Part shown: positions 1-10,533 of the stretch, piece after piece
How the letters are laid out: each line of letters starts with the position of its first letter
How positions within the stretch are numbered: position 1 is the stretch's first letter
Origin: Phaeoceros laevis
Taxonomy: Eukaryota > Anthocerotophyta > Anthocerotopsida > Notothyladales
DNA length: 35,485 nucleotides
NCBI GenBank assembly: GCA_049999765.1
Contig: JBNGIQ010008508.1
Location: 1 to 35,485 of the forward strand
Reading direction: 5' to 3'
Translations under genes and position numbers: made by a program
The notes under the pieces: generated by a model
Told to the model about the DNA's origin: nothing
Databases searched by the model: none
Seen by the model: the letters and a program-made list of their open reading frames with translations, nothing else

Positions 1-2005
1 AAATGATAATGATCATGCGACTTCAAACCTGAGATGGTCTCTGTTTTGCTTTTCAGAAAACAATGTAGAAGATTTCTACCATACCCCGTTGGCGTTTGAA
101 ATGAACATACCCTGCGTTTCAACTCCTCTTCCGCCTCACGTCTAGACATTTTTGTCCCAAACCCTAAAACCCATGGGGCTGGTTGCTTGATGAATGTCCT
201 TTCCGCTGCAGGTGCATCTTCAGTTCCAGCTGTTGGTGCTTGCTTGCGGCCTCCCCTTTTTCGTTTTCCTGTTGTGCTCGGCATGGGAGGCAATGTTGGC
301 CACCATTCCTTTTTTGTGTTTGTCACCTCCAGGTCCCTTCTGCTGCTCAGGTTGTCTGCCTCTCCAAGAACGTGCTTCATTATTTTTTGACTGACATTTT
401 TGGCTATATGCATGGGGTCCAACAAGTGTCGGATAAGTAGGTTCTGCAAATGATGCTTGTCAATGTTAAAATTATACAAGTCCAACAATGTCCATCATAC
501 AATACACTTGACCAAATTGAACTTACCTCCCAGTATGGTAACTCCCAAAGTACTGAAGGCTCATCATGTGTAACTCCCCATTTTGTGTCATCTTCATCTT
601 CATGAGCATCTTCGAAGGCATCGGGCGCATGACCATGTTTGCGCTTGTAACTTTCAAGTTTTATGTCTTGTGGAGTTGGCTTTTTTGGTTTGCTTCTTGT
701 CTCACGTGTGCCATCAAACATATCTTTGTCCGTTGTTCTAAAGCGATGTCTTATAGGAAGATGTCGTCTATAGCCCTTGTCATACACTATTGTTTTTAGA
801 TGAACTGAATATCTTGAATCTATTTCTTTCCAACATGTAGGACATGCTCTGTACCCCTTTGTCTGCATTTTTGATGTCACAGTGTATCCAGGATAATCAT
901 GCATAGTCCATAATAGAATGGCCCTATAGCTGAAGATCCTATTAGGGTCATCTTCAGCTCTTGAAGCATCCTCCACTGCCACCCCCGAGTTCCACAATTC
1001 TTTTAATTCATCTACTACTAACTTCAGATAAGTGTCCATATTGGTAACCTGGCTTGGACCGGGAACAATCATGGATAAGAATATATGACCATTTTTAATA
1101 CTATACCATGGTGGCAAATTATAGTTCACCAACAATACCGGCCATATTGAATACTTGGAGCTTTGTTGACCTGAAGAAGGGTTGAACCCATCCGTTGCTA
1201 GGCCGAGACGAATATTCCTACTTTCCGCAGCAAAGGTTGGATATGTCGCATCAACATGTTTCCATGCTTTGCTATCGGAAGGCACTCGCATGACACTATC
1301 TTTGCTAACATGTTTTTGGTGCCATGACATTAATGCTGCTAGGTCCTTGCAACGAAATAATTGTTGAATCCTGGGCATCTATGGAAAGTACCTGCACACT
1401 TTCACAGGTATGTCCTTGCCTCCAGCTCCTTTTTTATCTTTGAACCTTCCCGCTTTGCACTTCGGACACACGCGCATTTTCTTGTCCCCTTTCCGGAAGA
1501 TGTAACAATCATTGGGACAAACATGATATGTCTCATAAGGCAAACCCATAGATTTGAACAAGCGTCTTATTTCATATCTACTTTTCGGTAGACAGTTGTC
1601 ACCTGGAAGGCCTAATGTGGACAACAAAACCAACAATGCATCTACAGAAATATCCGACCAACCATGTCTGTACTGTAAGTTGAGTAGTAACAATGTAAAT
1701 GAAAGCACACTTATCTTTGCGCCAGCCCATAATGGTGTCACTGCCGCTTCGTGCATGTTATTCAAGTGATCGGGCAAGTGCGCAACGACTTCGGATGGCA
1801 TGCTTACCAATCCAGGGACACCGCCCATAGCATCAATCATTTCTATGACCACTTGCTCATCTTCCAGCTCATGTCCCTCCATCTGTGCATTAGTGTTCTC
1901 TTGTCCATCGGGGCCGTGCGGCATGTCATTCGGATGTACATCTTCACGGTATGCGCCAACTGTTTCCAATTGTTGTACAAGTTGCTCCTCCATGCTTGGA
2001 ACGTC
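1..2005 (-). pseudogene. CACTA (En/Spm) Tnp2 transposase, partial, interrupted by one amber codon
   Basis: This is the DDE-type transposase of a CACTA element, which cuts and rejoins transposon ends in the nucleus. Three exons are visible on the minus strand: 2005-527, 443-111 and 38 to beyond position 1, all joined in phase 0 (donors GAG|GTAAGT and AGG|GTATGT). Family landmarks in order are CPNDC and CPKC cysteine pairs, TDGFNP (Asp codon 1192-1190), HDYPGY (Asp codon 898-896), DPMHIAKNV in the second exon, and GLKSHDH at the window edge. The C-terminus lies outside the window. Codon 1381-1379 is TAG inside the motif RYFP*MPR, where the family usually has Leu, so one base change (TTG to TAG) would explain it. 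The reading frame is otherwise open on both sides, which suggests recent inactivation. The 5' end is uncertain: the first ATG of the exon is at 1993, but an acceptor at 2006 would allow an upstream exon. Confidence 0.88.
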
Positions 2006-2150
2006 CTGAACAGGAACATGCAGTTCTTGTCACTATGTCATCCAACCATCTATGCAAAGTGTTGTCCACATATATGATGTGGTCTACCATGAGGTCTGCA
2101 TGTGTGTGGAGGTATGTGTCTGCATACATGTGATGTGTGTGGAGGCATGA

Positions 2151-2490
2151 AGATTTAGAGGCATTTAGAGGAATTCAGAGGCATTTAGAGGCATTTAGAG
2201 GCATTTAGAGGTATTTGTAGGCATTTAGAGGCATTTGCAGTCATTTACAGGCATTTACAGGCATTTAGAAGCATTTTCCGGCATGTGCAGCCTTTTTCAG
2301 GCATTTACATGCATGTACACGCAAGTTGAAGCATTTACAGACATTTACAGGCATTTACAGGCATTTACAGGCATTTACAGGCATTTACAGGCATTTACAG
2401 GCATTTACAGGCATTTACAGTCATTTACAGTCATTTACAGGCATTTACAGGCATTTACAGGCATTTACAGGCATTTACAGGCATGTGTGT
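2151..2490. repeat. 10-bp minisatellite, unit AGGCATTTAC / AGGCATTTAG
   Basis: A tandem array of a 10-bp unit. The left part (2151-2250) is mostly AGGCATTTAG. A degenerate middle follows, and the right part (about 2326-2490) holds about 16 nearly perfect copies of AGGCATTTAC with a few G-to-T changes. The unit length is not a multiple of three, so the frames give only repetitive peptides of no coding value. It lies between the SET-domain exon and the Tnp2 exon of the same transposon, in what would be intron or spacer. Confidence 0.95.
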
Positions 2491-2695
2491 TCACCTATAA
2501 CGATGTAGCGGTGACGATGAGCGGGCAGGCCTAAAATTTTGCATCACTCCCTTGTTAGTTGCCCAAATAGCAAATGGAAAGTCACAACTTTGAGTCCCAA
2601 AAAACCAAAGACACTCTTATACATCGACATACAAGCTACCAAGAGCTGCCCATCTAACTTATACATCCACATACAAGCTACCAAGAGCTGCCCAT

Positions 2696-4193
2696 CTAAT
2701 CTAGCACCAGATTGTTGTCCTTTTGATACTTAATCCAATCGGCCCGCATCTCTGCGTCCAAAGCATGCTGCTCATGGGGATCTAATTTCCAATCACTATA
2801 CTTAAACCAATCATAGTTTATAAACAACTCTGCATCCTTCTCTATGGTTTTGGTTGCAACTGTAACAATCCAGGCATCGTGGGAGTGATGAATCCTGTCA
2901 TGCCCACCATTCCGTTCCTCCCACTGGCAATTCGCCACACTAGGATGAGTCCCCCTTGAGCTATTTATGTAACCGGCCACATTTCCAAAGACAACATTCC
3001 CATCCAGAAATTCTAGAGGTGGTGCCACCTTTCCATGCTCAAGTAAGTCCCTACGAACACACTGATTGAAGGTAATTGCATACATTCGGATGCCTGGGTG
3101 CCGTTTTCTAGATGAAACCACCGCCCATTCCCCCTGAGAATATTTAGGCCCACCCATAACAAACAAGTCCACACCTCTCTCACAACCGTCTTTCACAGTT
3201 ATCTTCTGCAAGGCAAAGAGACCGAAGCCCATAGCGGGATTTGTAGCTGGCTTCACAATCCAACGCCTCCCCCAGTACATGAAAGGTTTGTTCAAGGGGA
3301 TGGGGCCATCCTCCCACATGCCCCATTCCCGCGGCCTGCATCCCTTCAACAACTTTCCATACAACACTTCTGCGTCAAATGACCCCACATCGGTGAAGGT
3401 ATGTGGCACAGCTGCATACGGGTGTGGTACAAAAGGTCCTAACGCATCACCTTTCCATCCATATCGCTCCCGTGGCCGTAAAGACATGTGGCAAGAAGTG
3501 CGAGCACAGACAGCTGCAGGAACCTCATGGCATGGTGGATGCGGCTCAGGTTCCACTACAGCAGGGAGGCCATATGCAGACATGTCACCAAATGTGTTTG
3601 TAAAAAAATCTGTCGCACTTTGAGCCATACCATGAGCTGGTGGTTGAAGGCCAGCATCAACCTGCCCGCTGGCAGCAGGACCAAGGACTGCAGGTGGTGG
3701 GGGTGGAGGGCCTGCAGATGGTGGGGGGGGAGTGTCTGCAGGCCGTGGTGGTGGCAGCATAGCCATGACCTGCCTAGCCAGCTAAGTACCATGCACATCG
3801 GACAGACAAAAAAAACCAGAGTAACTGTTTATTAGCACACCGGCAGCTACCAACTGACCGCATTCAATCCACCAGCCAGCCAGATAACGGGCACTAGGCA
3901 TGACGAAATCTGCCATTATGCACCCGTGCACAAGGGCAGAAGCAGAGAAAATAATGTGGAGAAAGGCAGAAGCACAGAAATTGTGTGCACAAAAGCAGAA
4001 GTAGAGACAAATTTGCAGATACCTGAGCACCAGCAGCTGGCTCATGGGGGCCATAGTCATCCATGTGTTTCAGGGCGGTGGTCGCAGACACCACCTTTCG
4101 GCCCTTGCACCCCGAACAGTTGCAAACAACTTGTGGATAGTGACGATAGTGACGCTTTTTCCCACTCGTACCAGCAGCACCTACGCCAGACAT
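2696..4193 (-). CDS. SET-domain protein with an N-terminal CxCxxC...H finger, carried in the CACTA element
   Basis: Two exons join in phase 0: 4193-4023 (donor CAG|GTATCT) and 3769-2696 (acceptor GGCAG|GTC), giving 414 aa. Residues 1-57 hold a Cys/His motif (VCNCSGCKG, then a His about 14 residues on) resembling N-terminal fingers of some Tnp2 transposases. A proline-rich linker follows at about 60-85. The last roughly 190 residues look like a SET domain: GFGLFA near its start, GYINSS...NC (the usual INHSC..PN region) and AELFINYDW near its end. SET proteins are normally lysine methyltransferases using S-adenosylmethionine. Here the central NH motif is altered to NS, so activity is uncertain. 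The gene lies directly upstream of Tnp2 on the same strand, so it is probably transposon cargo or an accessory protein. I do not recognise a named family. Confidence 0.68.
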
Positions 4194-4376
4194 CTTTGGA
4201 CAGGCAGGGATGGAACCCTGAACAGCGATGGAGAACTGAATGAGGTTTCCATACAAGGCAACTTTCTGGACCGAATTCGGAAGTTCCTATTTTACAACGC
4301 GTATGGTGGACATAGCAGCGACGATCGCTGTAAATCGTGAATGTCAACTTCAAGTACATGTTGCAGCCCGTTCACA

Positions 4377-4613
4377 TCATGTTGCAGCCCGGCTAGTCTG
4401 TGCATGAAGCTTCATTCCCTGATGAAGAGCTTGTACGCCTACACTTGAGCATGCCTGCAGGAGGCTTACGAATGTGTTAGAATTGGGTGGAGTGATGTTT
4501 TCTGCTTGCATACCATCGTAAAGAGTATGGGCTTCCTTCTCGTGGATACTCCACCTATCTCTGTACATGAGTACTTTGCTCAAGTGCAGCACTATACGTT
4601 TCAGTATCCACAC
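4377..4613 (-). pseudogene. PPR (pentatricopeptide repeat) gene fragment
   Basis: An open stretch of 78 codons contains one PLS-type PPR segment: AHTLYDGMQAEN followed by NTFVSLLQACSSVG and LHQGMKLHAQ, the usual end of one repeat and the start of the next. Normal PPR proteins have many such repeats and act on organelle RNA; nothing comparable adjoins it here. It lies between the SET gene and the candidate transposon end at 6571, so it may be a captured host fragment. Confidence 0.6.
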
Positions 4614-4668
4614 CTACCTGCTATGGATGTGGGCAGAGCTAATAAACCAGTTTACCAGTTTACCAGAG

Positions 4669-4723
4669 CATGAATCTCACTTGTTAGCTCTCTTCGCACC
4701 AGAGCTAACAAGTGAGATTCATG
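4669..4723. repeat. Perfect 23-bp inverted repeat with 9-nt loop
   Basis: The arms 4669-4691 and 4701-4723 are exact reverse complements, separated by CTTCGCACC. Outside the arms the match stops after one or two bases. A perfect 23-bp stem could form a DNA cruciform or an RNA hairpin. No gene function is assigned. Confidence 0.9.
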
Positions 4724-6480
4724 AGCTGGACGCATTTTGCAATCTTTGCTGGCTCCAGGTAACCTTCGACAGTAATTACTACTTTCTTCTGCACGATGGC
4801 TGACAATTGCAACGAACTCGAAGGGTTTTTTCCCTAGATGGCATTGTTGCTGTCAGGTACTTTGGACGTCGCATAACAATGTGCTCACAATTTTGTGTTG
4901 TGAAGGATAGTGTACGAGTGGCATACAAGTTCCCAGCGTGGCCACACCCGTAACTAAATCTGCCTTGGGGTTATTTCCGCAGGCCTAGGATGATGAAATC
5001 GAGGCAGAGGTCAACAAGATTTCAAGAGCACTGCTGTAGGTTGGATATCGGTACTTCTGGGTGCTTTGACAACACGTGAGTGAGATGTGTACAGGAGGCA
5101 TATGTTAACGTTGACACACGTCCAGAACAGTCATTTTCTTCCCCCCAGGGACTACTTGTACACCAGCACCTTATTTTTGCACGAACGGACATCGGTTGCA
5201 CTAAAGTATGCAGTTTACTTCGCACAGATTTACCGGACTGCACCTCAATCAGGTATGGTTGTTTAGGATAAAATGATGTTCTTGGTCATTACTTGTGAGC
5301 AATAGCTCTACGTAGCAGTAGAGGGCACTTGTGATTTCCTTTCCTTGTTGCTAACTATAGCTAGTCTGGTGGAACGTGCAGAGAACAGCTTGCAATTGGA
5401 AATCTTACAAGTACCTATCTTTCCAGTCAAACATCAGCATCATGATCAGACGTGTACGTTGGGTTGGCCTCTTCCTCGCAGGAAGCTTAATTATTGATCA
5501 GGTGTTTGTCGATATGCCAGCTCAACAAGCTGGACAAATAAGTTGCACAGAAAATGTTTCCAACCTTCCTAGCTAAGAAATGTATGAACACAAGACACTT
5601 ATGCAGTCCGAGACATTTGGAGGTCTGGAGGCTAAGCTTGACAATGTAGAGGGTGCAGCTCCCTCACATATTGTCTGAGCATGCACCCCAGTGTGACAGA
5701 CCTGCTTGCAATGTAGTAGTAGAATTTTATACGGTGATTATGGTGTTTAGCCATGGGTGGGTCATGGGTCGACTGGTCCACAAGCAAACAAATCACCAAC
5801 AATCTCAGCTACCAATCACAGAATTGGTAGCCTTCGTGGCCATTCAATCCTTATCCGGCAGGCATGTTAACGTTGGAGTCATGAGCACCTCGTATATAGA
5901 AGGCGTGTTGGACACACTCTTTGGGTCAGCTGTCGAACTTTGGTGATCCATTGTGCAAAAGGCGTCTGCAAGCACTGGTGCCTTGCACAAGGACCGTGAG
6001 CATGCATTTCGCAGCGGTGGTGAACATGTAGCATTAAGTGAGGGGCTCGAAGGGCATGAGCATGGCACCCCGGGATCGTTTTTGTTGATTGGCTGCAAAA
6101 CTACGATGTGAAAACAGCACAGACAGTGAGGGAGCAGGTATTCATCAAACCATAAGTTTTTGAGAGTGTCCATTTGGATCAACTTGAAAGCTGCCTCGTC
6201 CACACTTTCTGCAACCAAGCTCTGCTGGTACAGGCATTGACTCATGCAACTCAAAGAGACGGCCCTGGTGCCCGGTGCTACCAGGTTTGCACCTTTCACA
6301 ATGGTTGCTGTTCCATTATTTGGTGACTCGCATGCTTTCTATAACTCTGAGATTGAAGCTTACTTTCTGAGCATGAGCAGAGGCTCGAGTTTTTGGGAGA
6401 TGCGAGACCTCAAGTACGAGGGTTCTCTTTGCATGTTGAAGAGGATCGTCATCCTGAATGCGTGCTGGAGTCCAAGAAAA
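4724..6480. other. No recognisable gene (probable interior of the left CACTA element)
   Basis: Short open frames occur on both strands (the longest is 5844-6299, minus, 151 codons), but none shows a recognisable domain or convincing codon pattern. I see no tRNA, rRNA or repeat array. If the terminus at 6571 is correct, this is noncoding 5' sequence of the transposon. Confidence 0.5.
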
Positions 6481-6556
6481 TGCAGATGGCAGCAGTTGCT
6501 CCCGGGATGCGGGACAATATTGCCCCGCACCCCGGGAGCAACTGTGGTCATCTGCA
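6481..6556. repeat. 76-bp palindrome beside the candidate transposon end
   Basis: The half-sites 6481-6518 and 6519-6556 abut with no loop and match at 33 of 38 positions by eye. The core is GTTGCTCCCGGG and its complement. It sits 6 bp inside the candidate terminus 6562-6571, where CACTA elements carry inverted subterminal repeats bound by transposon proteins. Confidence 0.8.
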
Positions 6557-6561
6557 TCCAG

Positions 6562-6571
6562 TCTTGTAGTG
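6562..6571 (-). mobile_element. Candidate terminal inverted repeat of the left CACTA element (CACTACAAGA)
   Basis: Read on the minus strand this is CACTACAAGA, matching the common plant CACTA terminus CACTACAAGAAA over its first ten bases. It lies upstream of the SET and Tnp2 genes in their direction of transcription and next to a subterminal palindrome. The partner terminus would lie left of position 1, so neither the pairing nor the 3-bp target duplication (candidate TAG at 6572-6574) can be checked. A ten-base match alone could be chance. Confidence 0.45.
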
Positions 6572-7387
6572 TAGAGCTGTATGTCACCACATTCTTTGTA
6601 TTCAGGCTGTCAAAAGCCTGAAATGCATACCTAGCAATTTACAAGTACTAGTACCGAGTTGACAAAGGCAAAGAAAGGTTCACAAACAGCTGACAAAGCC
6701 TAAGAAAGGCTTGCACTGTAAGTCTTTGACAATCTGTCCACAACGGCTGCAGCGACATGGACTGCCATAGTTAACGAATGCGAGCATCGTCCAAGATGCC
6801 ACATTTGGCATACATATCCAGCACGCAACTAGCATTGGATTACAACGTGTTATGTGGCAACAACAGGGACACTCGTTGTTAAGGGCAGACGGGGGCAACG
6901 CATGCAGCCGGAAACCTGTGCATGGCGTGGTAATTGCTACAAACAACGGCGATCTGGCCATCCATCGGTTTTAGCGCGCGCGGGAATGCTATTCTGGCGC
7001 CGCATTCCACTTTAGGGTCGATTTGCTTCCTATAAGCAGGGTCAGCGCCCACAAGACGCCACTGTCGTTGTTCCGACACCCTCCACCGCCATTCGCTTGC
7101 TCGCATTTCCTGCTCGCACTTCAAACTCTTGTCACTGCTCTGTCGCTAGCGGAGTTTTCTTAGGGGCTTGCGTTGTGTTAAGGTGACGTACCGGTGACGT
7201 GACCTCGGAATGTTCTTCGACTTCCACTGTTTGAGCTCTTCGTTTTGAACTCCTCTCCTTTTGCCACCGCCCTGTCCTTTCATGTCATTCCTAGGCAGTT
7301 TTTTGTGGATGGCACCCGCCATTGCTGCTGCTTGCAAGCATTGCTTATTCAGGGGATGCGCAATGGCTCGCAGGTCGCACAGCAACC
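6572..7387. other. Spacer upstream of the TNPA-like gene
   Basis: No convincing gene is seen. This stretch separates the candidate end of the left element from the plus-strand TNPA-like gene, so it should contain the left terminus and promoter of the second element. I could not find a copy of the right terminus (CACAACAAGAAA) here, so that end is missing, diverged or further left. Confidence 0.4.
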
Positions 7388-9411
7388 ATGAGTCTCCGAG
7401 CTACCAGGTCTGCCAACAAAACCGGCGGACAGAAGGTCACAATGTCCGCGGAAGGCTGCCCGTTGACCCGGAAGTTGTTCACCGCTCGCATGTCGGCAGG
7501 CACTGCTGGAGTGGACCAAGCGCTTGCTATTGCATCGGGACAACTGGCTGCAGGGGCTGGTGTCGTCCACAAAAAACATGCTGCAGTGGCGGCGAAGGCA
7601 TTGAAACTCAAGGGCATGTGCCCGGAGGACGTGACGGCCCTGGTGGAGAAGTGGGCGGAGAAGCGCCCGTCCCTGGAGGCAGCAGGCTCTGCTGGTGGGC
7701 AGCCTGCCCCCCAGGCAGGCTGCTCTCGGCAACCGCAAACAGCAGCTGCCGACAACAGTGGCGCCCTTGAAGATGAGGGGGGATCAGCGGATGCTCCTGC
7801 CACTGCCACTGCCGCTACTACTCCTGCCACTGCCGGTGCGAGCGAACCGTGCAGCAGACGGAAGAGAGGACCCAAAAACCAAGTGCACAAGGTGGAGCCG
7901 CGGGACATTGATCGGATCACAGGTAGTGTCACTCCTTTGTCCTGACATTGAGCTGGATTTGCGGGAGCTAATTAGCTCCCTTTGCGCATGAGCAGGTTGG
8001 GTGAGGAAGGGTACAAAATCCCACAAGCTGCTAGCGAAACGAATGCGAAATGCTATGCATCAGCACTGCACGCCTACGACGGGGAGCTTTTACAACATGA
8101 ATGAGACGGACAAGCACCTACTCCAGACCTATGTGAGGATGGAGGTTCAGGGTGCCTGGACTATGGACGCAGCTGCTGACCAGTTTCTTGCCAAAATGCT
8201 CAGGGATTGGAAGAACAACACCACAAGAGAGGCAAAAAGGTTTGTTCAGGGTAAGAGGAAAGCTCCATTCCTTCCACACTGCGTGAACGAGGTCACATGG
8301 CATGCTTTGGTGGAACAGGAGAGGAACAAGCTGTCTGGCTTGGTTCCGAAAAGCCAGCAACAGCTGTTGGCGGATGCTAGAATGGCTGACCCTGCGAAGC
8401 ATGTGACCTCATGCTATGGGGCGCATGGAAGAGCAGGTTTTGTGTCTGAGTTCAAAGCTGCATACGGTAGGAGACCAACTGAAGGCGAATCGGAGTGGGT
8501 CAGGGTGAAATCAAAAGGAGGATCGTGGGAGGACAAGGTTGCTGCCTACTGGCAGACTTTTGAGATAACTCCACCTGAAAAAATAGAGGAATCCCAAGAC
8601 GCTGAAGATTTGTATGATTGCATGATGACTGCTGAGTACGAGGAGGAGGAGGCTGATGGTAAGCAGTTGCATTATTGGGCTTTTGTCTTGTGCTGCTGTT
8701 GTTGAGTTGCAGGTTGTTATCTGGGCAGGTTGTTGCATCTGGCCAAAACCCTGCATCTGGCCAGGCCTCTTCGGGCCTGGAAGAGGCCTGGCTGCAATTG
8801 AAAATTGATTTTTTGCATTTGTTGTTGCAGTACAACTTTGCCAGAGGCTGGCAAATGGCACAGTGACGGACCACACCGGCAGATTCATGGTGGGCCTGGC
8901 AAAAAGACTTGGTACGTGTCGTGTGCGATTGTGATTTTATTGGTTGCTAATTTGTCTTGCCTGACATGATGCATGTTTTTTCGTAGTGGCAAGGTATTAC
9001 AAGCTCCCATCGAGCAGCAAAGAGGCAGGCACCCCCGAAGACCAGGCTTTTGAGGACCTTGCTGATCAGGAGGAAGATGTATTCGAAGGCAAGAAGTTGA
9101 AGAGGCAGAGGCCTGGAAAACAACATGTGGTTGAGGACGTGGTTGAGGACACAGAGCAGAATTTGGCAAACGGGTTGCCTCCTCACCTGGTTGAGGTGTC
9201 CCTACGTTGGGCAATCCTCAACCAGGTGGCCAACAGGTCTGCAAACGAGGATCTGGAGTACATGAGGTGTGGTTCGGAGCTCGGTTTCGACTGCGAAGTG
9301 GATGTCCTCCCCGATGGCAGGTACTCAAATTTCCCGGGTGTGCGGCTTTCACGAGCCCAAAAGCTAGCACTCCACTATGTGGACATCGAGGTGCAGGAGA
9401 AGGTTTTCTAG
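7388..9411 (+). CDS. TNPA-like / Transposase_24-like protein of a CACTA element
   Basis: Four exons join consistently in phase 1: 7388-7922, 7996-8658, 8831-8911 and 8987-9411, giving 567 aa. The start at 7388 is the first ATG with a good continuing frame; an earlier in-frame start at 7322 would add 22 residues. The central part (about residues 200-395) has the layout of En/Spm-associated Transposase_24 proteins: WKNNTTREAKR, then a SCYGAHGRAGF stretch, then YGRRPTEGESEWVRVKSKGG followed by a W/K-rich segment. The linker is alanine- and proline-rich (about 105-165) and the C-terminal third is acidic. In En/Spm, TNPA binds subterminal repeats and aids excision, and such repeats follow directly at 9500-10510. 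The assignment rests on motif resemblance by eye. Confidence 0.6.
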
Positions 9412-9499
9412 TTTGTTTGTTTAGGCATTGAGATTTTCAGCTTGCAATAGGCAGTGCGTATGGGTCGGGGTTATAGGTAGCAAAAAACAGGTGAACGTG

Positions 9500-10510
9500 T
9501 TTTACAACCCATGCCGCTGTAATGGACGGCGATGTAATGGATGGCAAACCGTATATATAAAATTTTTGAAATATTTACGCCCACGTTGTAATGTCGAGCG
9601 ACCCGAAAACCACGGCCCCTGGTTTAGGGTTTGTGCCCTACGCGGCCGCTGTAAAACAGCCTTATCACGCCGCTGTCACCCCAATTTACGACAGCGATGT
9701 AAGCTTGCCTTACGACGGCAGAATTTACGACGGCAATGTAACCCACGCTTACCACGCAGCTGTAACCCATATATACCACGGCGCTGTAACGTGGGCACAC
9801 CACGCCGCTATAACCAAGACCCAACAACGGCACTATAAAGTGGACTAACGACGGCACTGTAAAGCGGACTAACGACGGCGCTGTAACGTGCACAAACCAC
9901 ACCGTTGTATGCGAACTTAACGACGCCGCTGTAAGCTAAGTTAACGACGCCGCTGTAAACTGGGCCAACGACTCCGCTGTTACGTCTACGAACGACAGCG
10001 CTGTAATCTACGCTACCAACGGTGCTGTAACCTACAGTAATGACTTCGCTGTAATAAGGTGTACCACGCCGCTGTAACCTAAGCTAGCAACGCAGATGTA
10101 AGCCAGGATAACGACGGCGCTGTAAAGTGTACTCACAAGGCCACTGTAAGATGATTTACCACGCGGCTGTAAAATGTACAAACGGCGACGTTGTAAATTG
10201 GGATTACGACAGTTATTCCTAGAGTAAAAGGTAAAAGTTATTTATTTGTTTATTATTTTCTTATTTACTTTTTACGACGCAGGTACCGGGGACTTAACCG
10301 GACCGGTTAGCCTTCGTTACAACGAACCTACAACGGGGTGTTTTACAACGACCCTTACAACGGCGGATTTACAACGAATAACATCAAATTGTTACAACGG
10401 CTTTACAACGGATGGCCACCCTATGGACGATTTGTAACAACGCCTTCTAACGTTGTATTTGCCCTTTAAACGTTGTATTTGCCCTTTAAACGTTGTAGTT
10501 GGCCGTTGTA
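9500..10510. repeat. Subterminal repeat array, core GACGGCGCTGTAA, about 24-25 bp period
   Basis: More than 20 degenerate copies of (A/G)C(G/C)ACG(C/G)CGCTGTAA-like units recur at about 24-25 bp between 9500 and 10200, all in plus orientation. After an AT-rich spacer (10215-10275), shorter copies in the opposite orientation (TTACAACGGC) run from about 10305 to 10440. GTTGTA-type copies then continue to 10510. Clustered short repeats inside the termini are the hallmark of CACTA elements and are the binding sites of their TNPA-type protein. Confidence 0.8.
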
Positions 10511-10521
10511 AGATACCCCTA

Positions 10522-10533
10522 TTTCTTGTTGTG
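10522..10533 (-). mobile_element. Right terminus of the second CACTA-like element (CACAACAAGAAA)
   Basis: On the minus strand this reads CACAACAAGAAA, one base different from the plant consensus CACTACAAGAAA. Inside it come the subterminal repeats. Outside it, at 10534, the LINE coding sequence begins abruptly (codons for GRAI). The junction therefore marks an insertion into the LINE. The adjoining AAT (10534-10536) is the candidate 3-bp target duplication. The left terminus was not found. Confidence 0.6.

Noticed and set aside
2151-2490. Possible CRISPR-like array
   Set aside because: Units are contiguous 10-bp copies without unique spacers, and the genome is eukaryotic.
2235-2534. Open frame of 99 codons with repeated FTGIYRHLQA
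   Set aside because: It is only translation of the 10-bp minisatellite, which is open in more than one frame.
5844-6299. Minus-strand open frame of 151 codons as a gene
   Set aside because: No domain, low-complexity composition and no supporting splice or motif evidence.
1-6571. Reading the SET gene as a host gene unrelated to the transposon
   Set aside because: Not excluded, but strand, spacing, splice phase and the transposase-like finger favour it being part of the element; kept as a hypothesis in the findings.
9500-10510. Centromere- or telomere-like satellite
   Set aside because: Units are degenerate, flip orientation and end at a transposon terminus next to a TNPA-like gene, so subterminal repeats explain them better.
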